Positions 25,311-32,950 are shown, counted from the first letter of the stretch. The stretch is 64,000 bases of DNA from Brevibacillus choshinensis (GCF_016811915.1 NZ_CP069127.1:4914001-4978000); one strand, 5' to 3'. Numbers and translations: made by a program. Notes: a model not told the origin generated them from the sequence alone.

Positions 25311-25988
25311 TTAAACTCGCCTCCTTTGGAATTCCTGTAACTTTTTTAAGAAAGCAATCTCCGCTCGAAGCCGCTCATTTTCATACTCCAACTTCTTCAT
25401 CGCCATCTTTTCCTGCTCTGTTTCAGTTAGCTCTTCAACAGGCTTCTTCCGACCACGACGATCCTGTAGGGCATCTAGCCCGCCATCCTCATATTTCTTG
25501 ACCCATTGGTATACTTGTTGATAAGACACTTGATACTGGCTCGCCGTCTCCTGATAGTCATGTTTATGTGCAAGACAGTAGTGAACGATGTCAATTCGCT
25601 CCTGCCATGTTGTAGCCCGACCTTTCGTCATAGCTTTTGCTCCTTCGTTATACGATTTTAAGCTGCTATGACCATTATACTTGTCTACCCAATTCTTGAG
25701 TTGGGTGCGGCTGGCGATTTTATATTTATCGATGATTTCATATTGGGAGTAATGACCGGTTAGATAATCTTGAACGGCTTGAAGCTTAAGCTCCACCGAG
25801 TAAGTTCTATTGTAAGATTGAATCTCTAACCCTTTGTATCCGTACACCTCATATCGCCGTCGCCATTTCACTACGGTTGTTTTGCTAATACCGTATGTTT
25901 TAGCAGCAGCCATAACACCAATCTGACCGCTATCGATCTCCAGAAGGATGGCCAGTTTTTCTGACGCAGTAAATTGTACTTTAGACAT
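25311..25988 (-). CDS. IS3-family transposase OrfA (double HTH)
   Basis: A 225-residue protein with two or three helix-turn-helix units (KTYGISKTTVVKWRRRYEVY, YKIASRTQLKNWVDKYNG and YQVSYQQVYQWVKKYEDGGL) and a C-terminal leucine zipper (KKLEYENERLRAEIAFLKKL). It binds the element's ends and contributes the N-terminus of the frameshifted OrfAB transposase. The slippery heptamer lies in codons LKK near the end of the gene. Confidence 0.92.
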   Translation of the reverse strand: MSKVQFTASEKLAILLEIDSGQIGVMAAAKTYGISKTTVVKWRRRYEVYGYKGLEIQSYNRTYSVELKLQAVQDYLTGHYSQYEIIDKYKIASRTQLKNWVDKYNGHSSLKSYNEGAKAMTKGRATTWQERIDIVHYCLAHKHDYQETASQYQVSYQQVYQWVKKYEDGGLDALQDRRGRKKPVEELTETEQEKMAMKKLEYENERLRAEIAFLKKLQEFQRRRV

Positions 25989-26053
25989 GAAAATGCTCCC
26001 CTTTATTAGCAGGTTTCATTATTTCACCTGTCTACTTAAAGGGGAGCATATCA

Positions 26054-26106
26054 TCTTATCCAGCAGCCTCTGATGTATTGTTAAGCTATCGAACCCGTTA
26101 GCTTAA
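26054..26106 (+). repeat. Repeat element j, right part
   Basis: TCT target duplication (26054-26056), then CCAGCAGCCTCTGATGTATTG and right box with perfect hairpin arms TTAAGCTA (26081-26088) / TAGCTTAA (26099-26106). Joining both parts and removing the IS and one TCT restores a normal 90-bp type-A element. Confidence 0.85.
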
Positions 26107-26520
26107 TCAATAAACCTACATTAAGACCGCTTCCAGTAATCAGAACGTCAGTCAAGATTAACCGTCCATTTGAGCGTAGTCTGCGACTGACTACTGAAAA
26201 AATGGAATTTGTGAAATAGTGTAGTATGCCAAACTCCATCAAAACGAAATCAAATTTGCCCAACGTTTCTTCGCTCGGTATATTTAACACATCTGAACAA
26301 ATATAATCGATTTCCACACCCGCAGCAGCTGCAACTTCAGTGGCGTATAACCGATTTCTGTAGATACATCTACTACAGTAACTTCAGCACCAAGCAACGC
26401 TAGGGATATTGCTTTCCGACCATGCGAACCAAGTAAGTTAATAACTCGTTTGCCTGCTGGATTACGGCGGATGCCCAAATTTCGCAGACGAGTACGTACG
26501 GCATTTGGGGAGATCTTAAC
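26107..26520 (-). pseudogene. Truncated and frameshifted class I SAM methyltransferase
   Basis: The N-terminal part reads ISPNAVRTRLRNLGIRRNPA then GKRVINLLGSHGRKAISLAL and GAEVTVVDVS, a SAM-binding motif I-II region. A one-base shift then continues as ATEVAAAAGVEIDYICSDVL and FDFVLMEFGILHYF (motifs III-IV), but the frame runs into repeat element j and the terminal codons are read from repeat DNA (LIKLTGSIA). So the gene has a frameshift and lost its 3' part at the element edge. Confidence 0.8.
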
Positions 26521-26597
26521 AATTAGTTGTTGCGCGTCTATATGGGCATCCGTATGCTAAGAAGATGAGAAAAGTGAGAGAAGGTAGATACGAGAGG

Positions 26598-28388
26598 ATG
26601 AACGGAAAGCGTAGTGCCTTCGCCCTGTTTTTTGTGCTAGCTTGGATGAAATGTGTCCTATTTAACGTGTTTCTCCTGGATGCAAGCCATGACACGTCCC
26701 GATTTTTCTTGAATTTTGTCATGATCCTTAGGCGATTTCCCTTTTACATCGGATTTTTGGGCTTGTTTTTCTGTCTGCTTTTCCTGTTTCGCGGGCGCGC
26801 GAAAGCGTGGATGGGCTGGGGACTTCTTGCGGTATTATCGGCCATCGTCGTCGGTGATTTGTGGTATTTTCGCGGGTTTGAAACCTTGCCATCTTTGCAT
26901 GTGTTGCAGCAATCAGGGAACTTGCAAGACCTCGGCGGTTCCATTCGTTCCATGGCGCGCCCTGGGGACTTATTGCTGATCTTCGATGTGATGATCATCC
27001 CGATCCTCTTGTGGATGAGACCGACTTGGTTTCAAGAGGAGGCGCGTTCATGGAGGGCGTTTTCCTGCTGGCTGATTGTTTGCCTTTTCTGCACAAGTGC
27101 GATCCCTGCGCTGAAGACCTACACCCCGCTTCGCGATTCTTCGGCGCTGTATTCGACGATCGACTCAGGGGGTACCGCCTACAATCTCAGTCCGATCGGC
27201 TATCACATGCTCGATGCGATCGAAACAGCGAAAGAAGGAGAAACGCTTACCCTTAATGCAAGCGAGAAAGAGGAAATCAAGGACTGGTACGCACAAAAAG
27301 AAACGAACTTGGAAGAAACTTCGCGGGCGCCGTTCGGGCAGTTTCGCGGGTACAATTTGCTTCTTCTACAAGTCGAATCCTTGGAAGCGTTTGTGTGGGG
27401 ACAGTCAGTAGAAGGACAAGCCATCACCCCCACCTTAAACGAAATGAAACAACATAGCTATTGGTTCCCTCTCTTCTACGAACAAGTGGGAGAAGGAACC
27501 ACTTCAGATGCGGAATTTACGGCGAATACGGGCGTGTATCCACTGCAAAAAAGCAGTGTATTTGTCCGCTTTCCGATGCACAACTACCCATCGCTACCAA
27601 AGTGGTTTGAAGAGAGCGGCTATTCGAGCCTTTCCCTCCATCCTGACAAAGGAACGTATTGGAACTGGAAAATAGCCCATCAGTCTCTTGGCTATCACAC
27701 CCGTATCGATTCGCTTGATATTGGCGAGGCAGAACGAATCGGCATGGGGATTAGTGACCAAGCTTTTTTGCAAGAAGTATCCCAAACACTTGCCAAGCAG
27801 CCACAGCCCTTTGCTTCTTTTGCGGTGACCTTGACCTCACATGCTCCCTTTGATTTGGATGTGAAGTATCGATCGATGCGCTTGCCCGCACAGCTTGATC
27901 AGCATCGGATGGGCGGGTATTTCCAAAGTATACATTACGTCGATGCCCAAATCGGTAAACTGCTTGCCTCGCTTCGCGACAACAACCTGCTCGATCGCAC
28001 GGTCGTTGTCGTTTATGGGGATCACGAAGGCATTCACAAATACTACGATGACGAAGTCGCAACAACTCCGCTTTCAGGGAATTGGTGGAAGGAAAATCAC
28101 AAACGCGTCCCGTTTCTGATTTATCATCCTTCCCTATCCGGTAAAGAAATTTCGATTCATGGCGGACAAGTCGATATTTTGCCGACTCTCGCTCATTTGT
28201 TCGGGCTTCCTGCCTCCCCCCTCTCGCAAGCAACCTTTGGGCGAAATTTATTTACGACCTCTGACGACTTTGCTGTTCTTCGAAACGGCGATGTCGTTGG
28301 AAATCTGCCCAATGAGCGGGAAAGGTGGGCGAAACAAGGACCGCTCTATGCCGACTGGCTGATTCGCAGCAATACGCTTCTTCCATAA
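26598..28388 (+). CDS. LTA synthase family protein (sulfatase-fold)
   Basis: A 596-residue membrane enzyme of the LtaS type. Five hydrophobic segments lie in residues 5-180 (for example FALFFVLAWMKCVLFNVFLL); an extracellular alkaline-phosphatase-fold domain follows. Catalytic features: QVESLEAFVWG (metal-binding Glu), GEGTTSDAEF with the nucleophilic threonine, TSHAPF, and VYGDHEG (Asp/His metal ligands). Such enzymes polymerise or prime glycerol phosphate from phosphatidylglycerol in lipoteichoic acid synthesis, or act as LTA primases. The ATG at 26598 (MNGKR) is the probable start. It stands alone; the region before it holds only the methyltransferase relic, so its promoter must lie within about 100 bp. 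Confidence 0.88.
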   Translation: MNGKRSAFALFFVLAWMKCVLFNVFLLDASHDTSRFFLNFVMILRRFPFYIGFLGLFFCLLFLFRGRAKAWMGWGLLAVLSAIVVGDLWYFRGFETLPSLHVLQQSGNLQDLGGSIRSMARPGDLLLIFDVMIIPILLWMRPTWFQEEARSWRAFSCWLIVCLFCTSAIPALKTYTPLRDSSALYSTIDSGGTAYNLSPIGYHMLDAIETAKEGETLTLNASEKEEIKDWYAQKETNLEETSRAPFGQFRGYNLLLLQVESLEAFVWGQSVEGQAITPTLNEMKQHSYWFPLFYEQVGEGTTSDAEFTANTGVYPLQKSSVFVRFPMHNYPSLPKWFEESGYSSLSLHPDKGTYWNWKIAHQSLGYHTRIDSLDIGEAERIGMGISDQAFLQEVSQTLAKQPQPFASFAVTLTSHAPFDLDVKYRSMRLPAQLDQHRMGGYFQSIHYVDAQIGKLLASLRDNNLLDRTVVVVYGDHEGIHKYYDDEVATTPLSGNWWKENHKRVPFLIYHPSLSGKEISIHGGQVDILPTLAHLFGLPASPLSQATFGRNLFTTSDDFAVLRNGDVVGNLPNERERWAKQGPLYADWLIRSNTLLP

Positions 28389-28415
28389 ACAAAAAAGCTC
28401 TCTTCTTCGATCAAT

Positions 28416-28440
28416 AACAGCCCAAGTCGGCTGTTTTTTG
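28416..28440 (+). terminator. Intrinsic terminator
   Basis: AACAGCC, loop CAAGTC, GGCTGTT followed by TTTTG. Ends the LTA synthase-like gene. Confidence 0.85.
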
Positions 28441-28445
28441 CTTTC

Positions 28446-28580
28446 ATGAAAAAACAGAAAACGAAAGGGGTGAATTGGGATAATAAAGTTTTAGCCAAGA
28501 ACCCATTATGGTACAAAGAGACCCGATCTTCTAAATCACCAGGTATTCGAAAATTAGTTTTAGACTATACACCAGAGTGA
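28446..28580 (+). CDS. Possible 44-residue peptide
   Basis: Frame starting MKKQKTKGVNWDNKVLAKNP and ending LVLDYTPE. It lacks a good ribosome site and its last codons come from repeat element k (TTAGACTAT), so it is either a remnant or chance. An alternative GTG start lies at the internal valine after AAAGGGGTG. Confidence 0.2.
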   Translation: MKKQKTKGVNWDNKVLAKNPLWYKETRSSKSPGIRKLVLDYTPE

Positions 28581-28657
28581 AGCAGTCTATGGATCTAAAA
28601 AACTGAATGATAAAGTCTTAGACTGCCTCATTGAACTATCGAACCCGTAAGCGTAAT
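28556..28657 (+). repeat. Cassette-type repeat element k
   Basis: Type-B copy: GCAGTCTA and TAGACTGC form a perfect central stem around an AATGATAAAGTCT core, and the right box is CTATCGAACCCGTAAGCGTA (28636-28655). Its right edge is the left border of the SRPBCC remnant. Confidence 0.8.
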
Positions 28658-28886
28658 GATGACGACTCAGTTCTACTTGTATCGGTTTTTTTCAAGGAAT
28701 CAGGGCGTTCCCAGAACAGAAAAGCACCCCACGGCCGAAAAGTCGCGATCAGCTGGCCAGAAACGCATGCGAGAGACGAAGGTCATTGAAACGTTCGACG
28801 CGGAAAGCTCCAATCCCGTCGAGTTCCAGCAAGCAGGCTGGCAAGCCATCATGGACGATTTCAAAGCCTCTACCGAACAAAACTAA
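28658..28886 (+). pseudogene. C-terminal remnant of an SRPBCC (AHSA1-like) protein
   Basis: Only the end of the protein remains: RETKVIETFDAESSNPVEFQ then QAGWQAIMDDFKASTEQN, the typical last helix of activator-of-Hsp90-ATPase-like START domain proteins, which are normally about 140-160 residues. The first half is missing and the sequence begins at the edge of repeat element k. A perfect terminator follows, so the 3' flank came along intact. Confidence 0.75.
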
Positions 28887-28897
28887 TCATCGCGAAG

Positions 28898-28936
28898 AAG
28901 ACGCCGGGGAAGATGCCCGGCGTCTTTCTTTTTGAA
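28898..28936 (+). terminator. Intrinsic terminator
   Basis: AAGACGCCGGG, loop GAAGATG, CCCGGCGTCTT then TCTTTTTG. Perfect 11-bp stem behind the SRPBCC remnant. Confidence 0.9.
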
Positions 28937-28965
28937 CCCTAGTACGAGCGTGCTCCCCGTTTGCC

Positions 28966-29382
28966 TTAACCTTGTGCCGCATCCATGTTCATGTAGTTAA
29001 TGGCCCACAGATGGCCGTCCAAGTCCACGAAGCCCCAATGATACATGAACCCATGATCTTCAGGTTCAGCGTGTAATTTCCCGCCCAAGGAGACCGCGGT
29101 ATTCACGATTTCATCGACCTTTTCCCGGCTCTCGAAGGCCAATGCGATCGTCATCTGCGCATACTTGCTCGTATCGACGGATTCCTTCTCCGTGAGCGTA
29201 TTAAAGAATGCTTGATTGATCAACATGACCTGCAGGTTGTCGCCGATCACGATGGCTACCGAATTCTCGTTCTCGGGGAATTGCGGGTTGAGCTCGAATC
29301 CGAGTCCGGTGAAGAACGCTTTCGATTGTTCTACGTTTTTTACAGGCAGGTTGAAGCTCGTGAATGCGGACGTTAATGCCAT
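28966..29382 (-). CDS. VOC family (glyoxalase/bleomycin resistance-like) protein
   Basis: A 138-residue vicinal-oxygen-chelate fold protein with two beta-alpha-beta-beta-beta modules: SFNLPVKNVEQSKAFFTGLG begins the first, MTIALAFESREKVDEIVNTA the second, and YHWGFVDLDGHLWAINYMN is the usual C-terminal strand. Such proteins are often called PhnB- or extradiol-like and bind small metabolites. ATG 29382 follows AGAGGTG at good spacing (a TTG two codons earlier is too close). SRPBCC and VOC genes are frequently neighbours, which fits their lying together between repeat elements k and l. Confidence 0.85.
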   Translation of the reverse strand: MALTSAFTSFNLPVKNVEQSKAFFTGLGFELNPQFPENENSVAIVIGDNLQVMLINQAFFNTLTEKESVDTSKYAQMTIALAFESREKVDEIVNTAVSLGGKLHAEPEDHGFMYHWGFVDLDGHLWAINYMNMDAAQG

Positions 29383-29419
29383 TTTCAAAACACCTCTTCG
29401 TCAAATTAGTTTGTGAGGT

Positions 29420-29480
29420 CGGCTACTGTCCAGCAGCCTCTGATGTATATTTGCTAAGCTATAGAACCCGTTAGCTTAGC
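29420..29480 (+). repeat. Cassette-type repeat element l
   Basis: Right half of a type-A copy: GTCCAGCAGCCTCTGATGTA and a right box that is a perfect 9-bp hairpin, GCTAAGCTA (29453-29461) / TAGCTTAGC (29472-29480). The left part is reduced to CGGCTACT. Confidence 0.85.
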
Positions 29481-29482
29481 AA

Positions 29483-29855
29483 AAGTCAGTGACGGACCAA
29501 TAATCACCTGCTTCACGTAGATGCTCCGGGATCTGTGAACTGCTGTCCTAAATATATCCTATAAAGCGACCTATCGTTTCTTTTCGATTGCTCTTTTCCT
29601 TGTCGTTAAAGGAGGTTCTAATACAATAAATTCATATTGTGATCAATATCTTCTTGATACTTTTTTGCGAGTCTCAACTAGTCTTCACTCTCAAAAGTAT
29701 TGTGATCACTGCACAATGAATTGGATGAACCGATAAAGTCTTTGACATGAAGGACATAATTTGTTCCTTTGCGATAAAATATATTAGGCGTATTAATGTT
29801 CCAGAAAATAAAACGAAAAGTCATATGATTAAAACAAGTTTATGGGAGGGAAAAA
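29483..29855. other. Intergenic region
   Basis: 373 bp before the membrane-protein gene. TATTGTGATCA occurs twice in direct orientation (29635-29645 and 29698-29708), the first preceded by an ACAAT...ATTGT dyad. An AAAGGAGG at 29608 is not followed by an open frame. Otherwise nothing seen. Confidence 0.4.
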
Positions 29856-30500
29856 ATGATAGACTTTTTAAACGAGATTCGTAGACCAATAAGAATATCG
29901 CTATCAAGAAAGTTTTTATATTCGGGTTTACTATTTGTCGCAGGGGTTATTTTGGGCTTAATTTCCAAGGTGCTTGATACAACCTCAAGTAATTATTTAC
30001 CCTATTTTCTTGAAATATTTGATTTAAGGAACTTCCTTTCTCGCATGGGAGTTTGGATTTTCCTTGCGGTAGTTATATCTGTGTATAGCAAATCAGCTAT
30101 TGGGTCTGCCATACATGTTTTTTTATTTTTTGTAGGCATGGTTGGTAGCTATTATCTATATACAGTTCTGGTAGCAGGCTTTTTTCCTAAATCTTATATG
30201 ATGATTTGGATTGTCATGACTGTTATTTCGCCATTTCTGGCTTTTGTTTGTTGGTATGCAAAAGGAAAAGGTATTATTGCCATTTCTATTTCATCTATTA
30301 TTTTGTTGGTTATTACAAGGCAGTCTTTTGCATTTGGATTTTGGTATTTTGATATAAGATATTACTTAGAGTTATTACTTTGGATAGCCACGATTTTTGT
30401 TTTATATCAGTCTCCAAAACAAATAATCAAGGTGGTTACAATAGGATCGATTCTCTACTTCCTTACAGCTCAAATCTCTTTCATTTGGGGAATGTTATAG
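29856..30500 (+). CDS. Multi-pass membrane protein, hypothetical
   Basis: A 214-residue very hydrophobic protein with about seven membrane segments (for example FLYSGLLFVAGVILGLISKV and LLLVITRQ preceded by IIAISISSII). No charged catalytic motif. A conserved positive N-terminus (NEIRRPIRISLSRKF) suggests an inside N-terminus. Family not recognised with confidence. GGGAGGG ribosome site. AT-rich, foreign-looking. Confidence 0.65.
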   Translation: MIDFLNEIRRPIRISLSRKFLYSGLLFVAGVILGLISKVLDTTSSNYLPYFLEIFDLRNFLSRMGVWIFLAVVISVYSKSAIGSAIHVFLFFVGMVGSYYLYTVLVAGFFPKSYMMIWIVMTVISPFLAFVCWYAKGKGIIAISISSIILLVITRQSFAFGFWYFDIRYYLELLLWIATIFVLYQSPKQIIKVVTIGSILYFLTAQISFIWGML

Positions 30501-30605
30501 CTTCTAAAGACTGACCCACCCGTCCAACCATACAGTCGTGTGCTCGTGCATTCATGGCTCGACTTATGATAAAGTGGTTTAGAAGAAAAAAGGAGGATGG
30601 CATAT

Positions 30606-30959
30606 ATGCAAAATCAAATGGGCTCTGACGCTTTGCCGCCAAAAACCTGTACAATCGATCGTTTAATTACGGTGAAGCCGGATATCGAGAAAGTATTGTC
30701 AGGACAAAAAACAGCGACTCGGCGCAATGGACGCTACGCAGATGTTGGTGAAATCATGACGCTCGATGGCCACGAATTTGCAATAGACAAGGTTTATTCA
30801 CAGTCGCTCGGGGAATTAACGGATGATCATGCCAAGCAAGAGGGTTATTCAAATGTAGAGGAATATAAGCAATCCATTCTATCATATCATCCAGGGATGC
30901 CTTGGCTGCCGCAAATGCGAGTGTGGGTCCATGAATTTAGCCCGCACAAGAAAAAATAA
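30606..30959 (+). CDS. ASCH-domain (PUA-like) protein
   Basis: A 117-residue protein resembling the ASCH superfamily: ITVKPDIEKVLSGQKTATRR is the typical opening (lysine/threonine/arginine at the ligand cleft) and GEIMTLDGHEFAIDKVYSQS the following strand pair. ASCH proteins are beta-barrels that bind RNA or modified nucleosides; some are amidohydrolases for N4-acetylcytidine. ATG 30606 lies 9 nt after AGGAGG; an earlier ATG abuts it. The next gene starts within 3 bp of the stop codon, so they are translationally coupled. Confidence 0.7.
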   Translation: MQNQMGSDALPPKTCTIDRLITVKPDIEKVLSGQKTATRRNGRYADVGEIMTLDGHEFAIDKVYSQSLGELTDDHAKQEGYSNVEEYKQSILSYHPGMPWLPQMRVWVHEFSPHKKK

Positions 30960-30961
30960 CG

Positions 30962-31405
30962 GTGAGCATTTTATTATATAAGACGATTCTTTATCTACAT
31001 ATTCTCAGTGCTATGATGTCCATTGGCCCGTTTTTTGTTCTGCTACCCATGATGAAAAGATTGCGAGAGGCTGACCTCACCAAACAACAAGCCTATCTGG
31101 ATACATTCAGGTCTACCACACGTTTGGCAAAGCATGCCGGTCATGTTTTGGTCATAACCGGGGTATTGCTTGTCATGGGTGGGTATTGGTCATGGAAGTC
31201 GTCCTGGATCGTGATGACCGTATTGATCTTGGTAAGCTCCTTGTATTTCCTGGCGCGCGCATTTTCGCCGAAGATACGGAAGTTTAATGAACCTGACCAG
31301 GACAAGGATAAATTGGTGCAGTCGCTTACTCGTTCGATCTGGATCTATTTGTTTCTTTTGCTGGCCATGTTATGGTTCATGGTGGTGAAGCCTGAGGTAT
31401 GGTAG
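30962..31405 (+). CDS. DUF2269-type membrane protein
   Basis: A 147-residue membrane protein with four hydrophobic segments: LLYKTILYLHILSAMMSIGP, HVLVITGVLLVMGGYW, WIVMTVLILVSSLYFLARAF and IWIYLFLLLAMLWFMVVKP. The first with its HIL motif resembles the DUF2269 family (integral membrane, possibly heme- or quinone-linked, role unknown). GTG start immediately after the ASCH gene's stop codon and without its own clear ribosome site, so translation depends on coupling. A terminator follows. Confidence 0.65.
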   Translation: MSILLYKTILYLHILSAMMSIGPFFVLLPMMKRLREADLTKQQAYLDTFRSTTRLAKHAGHVLVITGVLLVMGGYWSWKSSWIVMTVLILVSSLYFLARAFSPKIRKFNEPDQDKDKLVQSLTRSIWIYLFLLLAMLWFMVVKPEVW

Positions 31406-31465
31406 AGATGATCGTCCTTCACTTGGCCGAGATGGCCTCCTAACTGTATTCTCGTTCACTGATGG

Positions 31466-31496
31466 AAAAAGGCGCCTCAGGTGTCTTTTTCTTTTT
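31466..31496 (+). terminator. Intrinsic terminator
   Basis: AAAAAGGCGCC, loop TC, AGGTGTCTTTTT then CTTTTT; stem contains two G-U pairs. Ends the ASCH/DUF2269 transcript. Confidence 0.7.
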
Positions 31497-31677
31497 GTTA
31501 ACTAGCAGGTTAAGGTTAACTTTCATGGAAATTTACTCTAAGTTGATTTAAATCGTAGAAGGCATTCACGGACACTAATGCTGCTAAAGGCAACATATTT
31601 TCACATGTTAGGCTCCAGGTGCCTAAAGGTAAACACCATTTTTCATGGAAATATTTTAAAAATTCACTTTACAACAC

Positions 31678-31708
31678 TTGAAGCTTACGTAACGTAATGA
31701 ACTATGCT
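31678..31708 (+). promoter_or_regulatory. MerR-type promoter with 19-bp spacer and central palindrome
   Basis: TTGAAG (-35, 31678-31683) and TATGCT (-10, 31703-31708) are 19 bp apart, and the spacer holds the perfect palindrome TTACGTAACGTAA (31685-31697). An over-long spacer with a centred dyad is the hallmark of promoters activated by MerR-family proteins, which untwist the DNA. It lies about 70 bp upstream of the aldo/keto reductase start. No merR gene is adjacent. Confidence 0.65.
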
Positions 31709-31776
31709 GTAGATACCGGTAAAAACCTCACGCGGAAAATGTACCTAAGCTTAAAAATAAGAGGGAGTTGAAGAGA

Positions 31777-32709
31777 ATGATGAAACAAACACGTATTGGT
31801 AAAACCGATTTAGTCGTCAATCCAATCGGACTTGGAACAAGCGCTGTAGGTGGGCATAATATTTTTCCTAATGTAAATGAAGAAGTAGGAAAAGATTTGG
31901 TGCGGGCTGCGATCAACAGTGGAGTGAATTTTTTAGATACAGCGTTTTTTTATGGAACAGGACGTTCAGAGGAGCTAATAGGTGAAGTGATAAAAGAAGC
32001 AGGAAAGCGTCATGAACTCATCCTTGCAACAAAAGGCGGCCTTACGCTTGTCGATAATGATGTTGCCATGGATAATTCGCCAGCTTTTTTAAAACAAGCC
32101 GTTGAAGATAGCTTGAAAAGACTACAAACAGATTACATAGATTTATTTTATATTCATGTTCCAGATCAGGATACGCCAAAAGATGAGGCGGTTGGAGTCT
32201 TAAAACAGCTAAAGGACGAAGGTAAAATTAGAGCAATTGGCGTTTCTAACTTCTCTCTTGAACAATTGAAAGAAGCAAATAAGGATGGTTATGTCGACGT
32301 ATTACAGGGAAACTACCATTTGCTGCAGCGTGAAGCGGAACAAGAATTCTTCCCCTATACGACAGAGAATAATATCTCGTTTATTCCATACTTTCCACTA
32401 GCATCAGGCTTGCTGGCCGGTAAATACAATAAGGATATGACATTCAATGATCTACGCAAAGATATGCCTCACTTCCAGGGGGATAAATTTAAAAGAAATC
32501 TAGAAAAGGTAGAGCAGCTCCGTAAAATTGCAAATGAAAAAAATACCGGAGTTGCTCATGTAGTCCTTGCTTGGTATTTAGCACATGATTCAATTGATGT
32601 CGTCATTCCTGGAGCAAAAAGAGCAGAGCAAATGCTGGATAATTTAAAAGCAGCAGACGTCCACCTGACAGAAGAAGAAATCAATGAAATTGATCGTATT
32701 TTTAAATAG
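31777..32709 (+). CDS. Aldo/keto reductase
   Basis: A 310-residue NADPH-dependent aldo/keto reductase of the (beta/alpha)8 type (YhdN/IolS group). FLDTAFFYGTGRSEELIGE contains the catalytic Asp and Tyr, ILATKGG the catalytic Lys and FYIHVPDQDTP the His; IRAIGVSNFSLEQL and VIPGAKRAEQM are NADPH contacts. It reduces aldehydes or ketones in the cytosol. ATG 31777 follows GAGGGAG at correct distance. The MerR-type promoter upstream suggests induction by reactive aldehydes or electrophiles. Confidence 0.92.
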   Translation: MMKQTRIGKTDLVVNPIGLGTSAVGGHNIFPNVNEEVGKDLVRAAINSGVNFLDTAFFYGTGRSEELIGEVIKEAGKRHELILATKGGLTLVDNDVAMDNSPAFLKQAVEDSLKRLQTDYIDLFYIHVPDQDTPKDEAVGVLKQLKDEGKIRAIGVSNFSLEQLKEANKDGYVDVLQGNYHLLQREAEQEFFPYTTENNISFIPYFPLASGLLAGKYNKDMTFNDLRKDMPHFQGDKFKRNLEKVEQLRKIANEKNTGVAHVVLAWYLAHDSIDVVIPGAKRAEQMLDNLKAADVHLTEEEINEIDRIFK

Positions 32710-32795
32710 GTTCTCTGTGGCGTACCTTCGTACTACCGCCCTTTCGTATTTTGAGGTTAGCCGGAAATAACTGATTGACCCTCTTCGTTAAATTT

Positions 32796-32840
32796 GTCCT
32801 CACTGATGTATTTGCTAAACTACCGAACCCGCTCGTTCCA
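32796..32840 (+). repeat. Cassette-type repeat element m (right part)
   Basis: CTGATGTATTTGCTAAACTA with right box CTACCGAACCCGCTCGTTCC. Degenerate but clearly the type-A 3' end, same orientation. It is the last copy in the window. Confidence 0.7.
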
Positions 32841-32950
32841 TCATGTAAATTGTTTTACGCTTGATTCGAATACAGATGGTTGAATAAGTAATTTCTTTCC
32901 TTCAAACAATATAGGTGTTGTCATTTTCAAAGAAGGAGACAGAACACACG

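Larger units (their letters stand above)
24391..26053 (-). mobile_element. IS3-family insertion sequence (IS150-like group)
   Basis: A complete element of 1663 bp. Terminal inverted repeats of 25 bp, matching at 20 positions, begin TGAACTGCACCCCG and TGATATGCTCCCCT and share AAGTAGACA at their inner end. A 3-bp TCT duplication flanks it. Two reading frames, orfA and orfB, overlap through an A_AAA_AAG slippery site at 25341-25347, so a fused transposase can form by -1 frameshifting, as in the IS150 group. Both frames are intact and it may still be active. It interrupts repeat element j. Confidence 0.93.

Noticed and set aside
24436..25988. Transposase gene broken by a frameshift
   Set aside because: The two frames overlap at A_AAA_AAG, the normal programmed -1 frameshift site of this IS group, so it is not a defect.
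4510..32840. CRISPR array made by the recurring repeats
   Set aside because: Spacing ranges from under 1 kb to over 6 kb and the intervals hold genes; repeats are about 90 bp and diverged. This is not a CRISPR layout.
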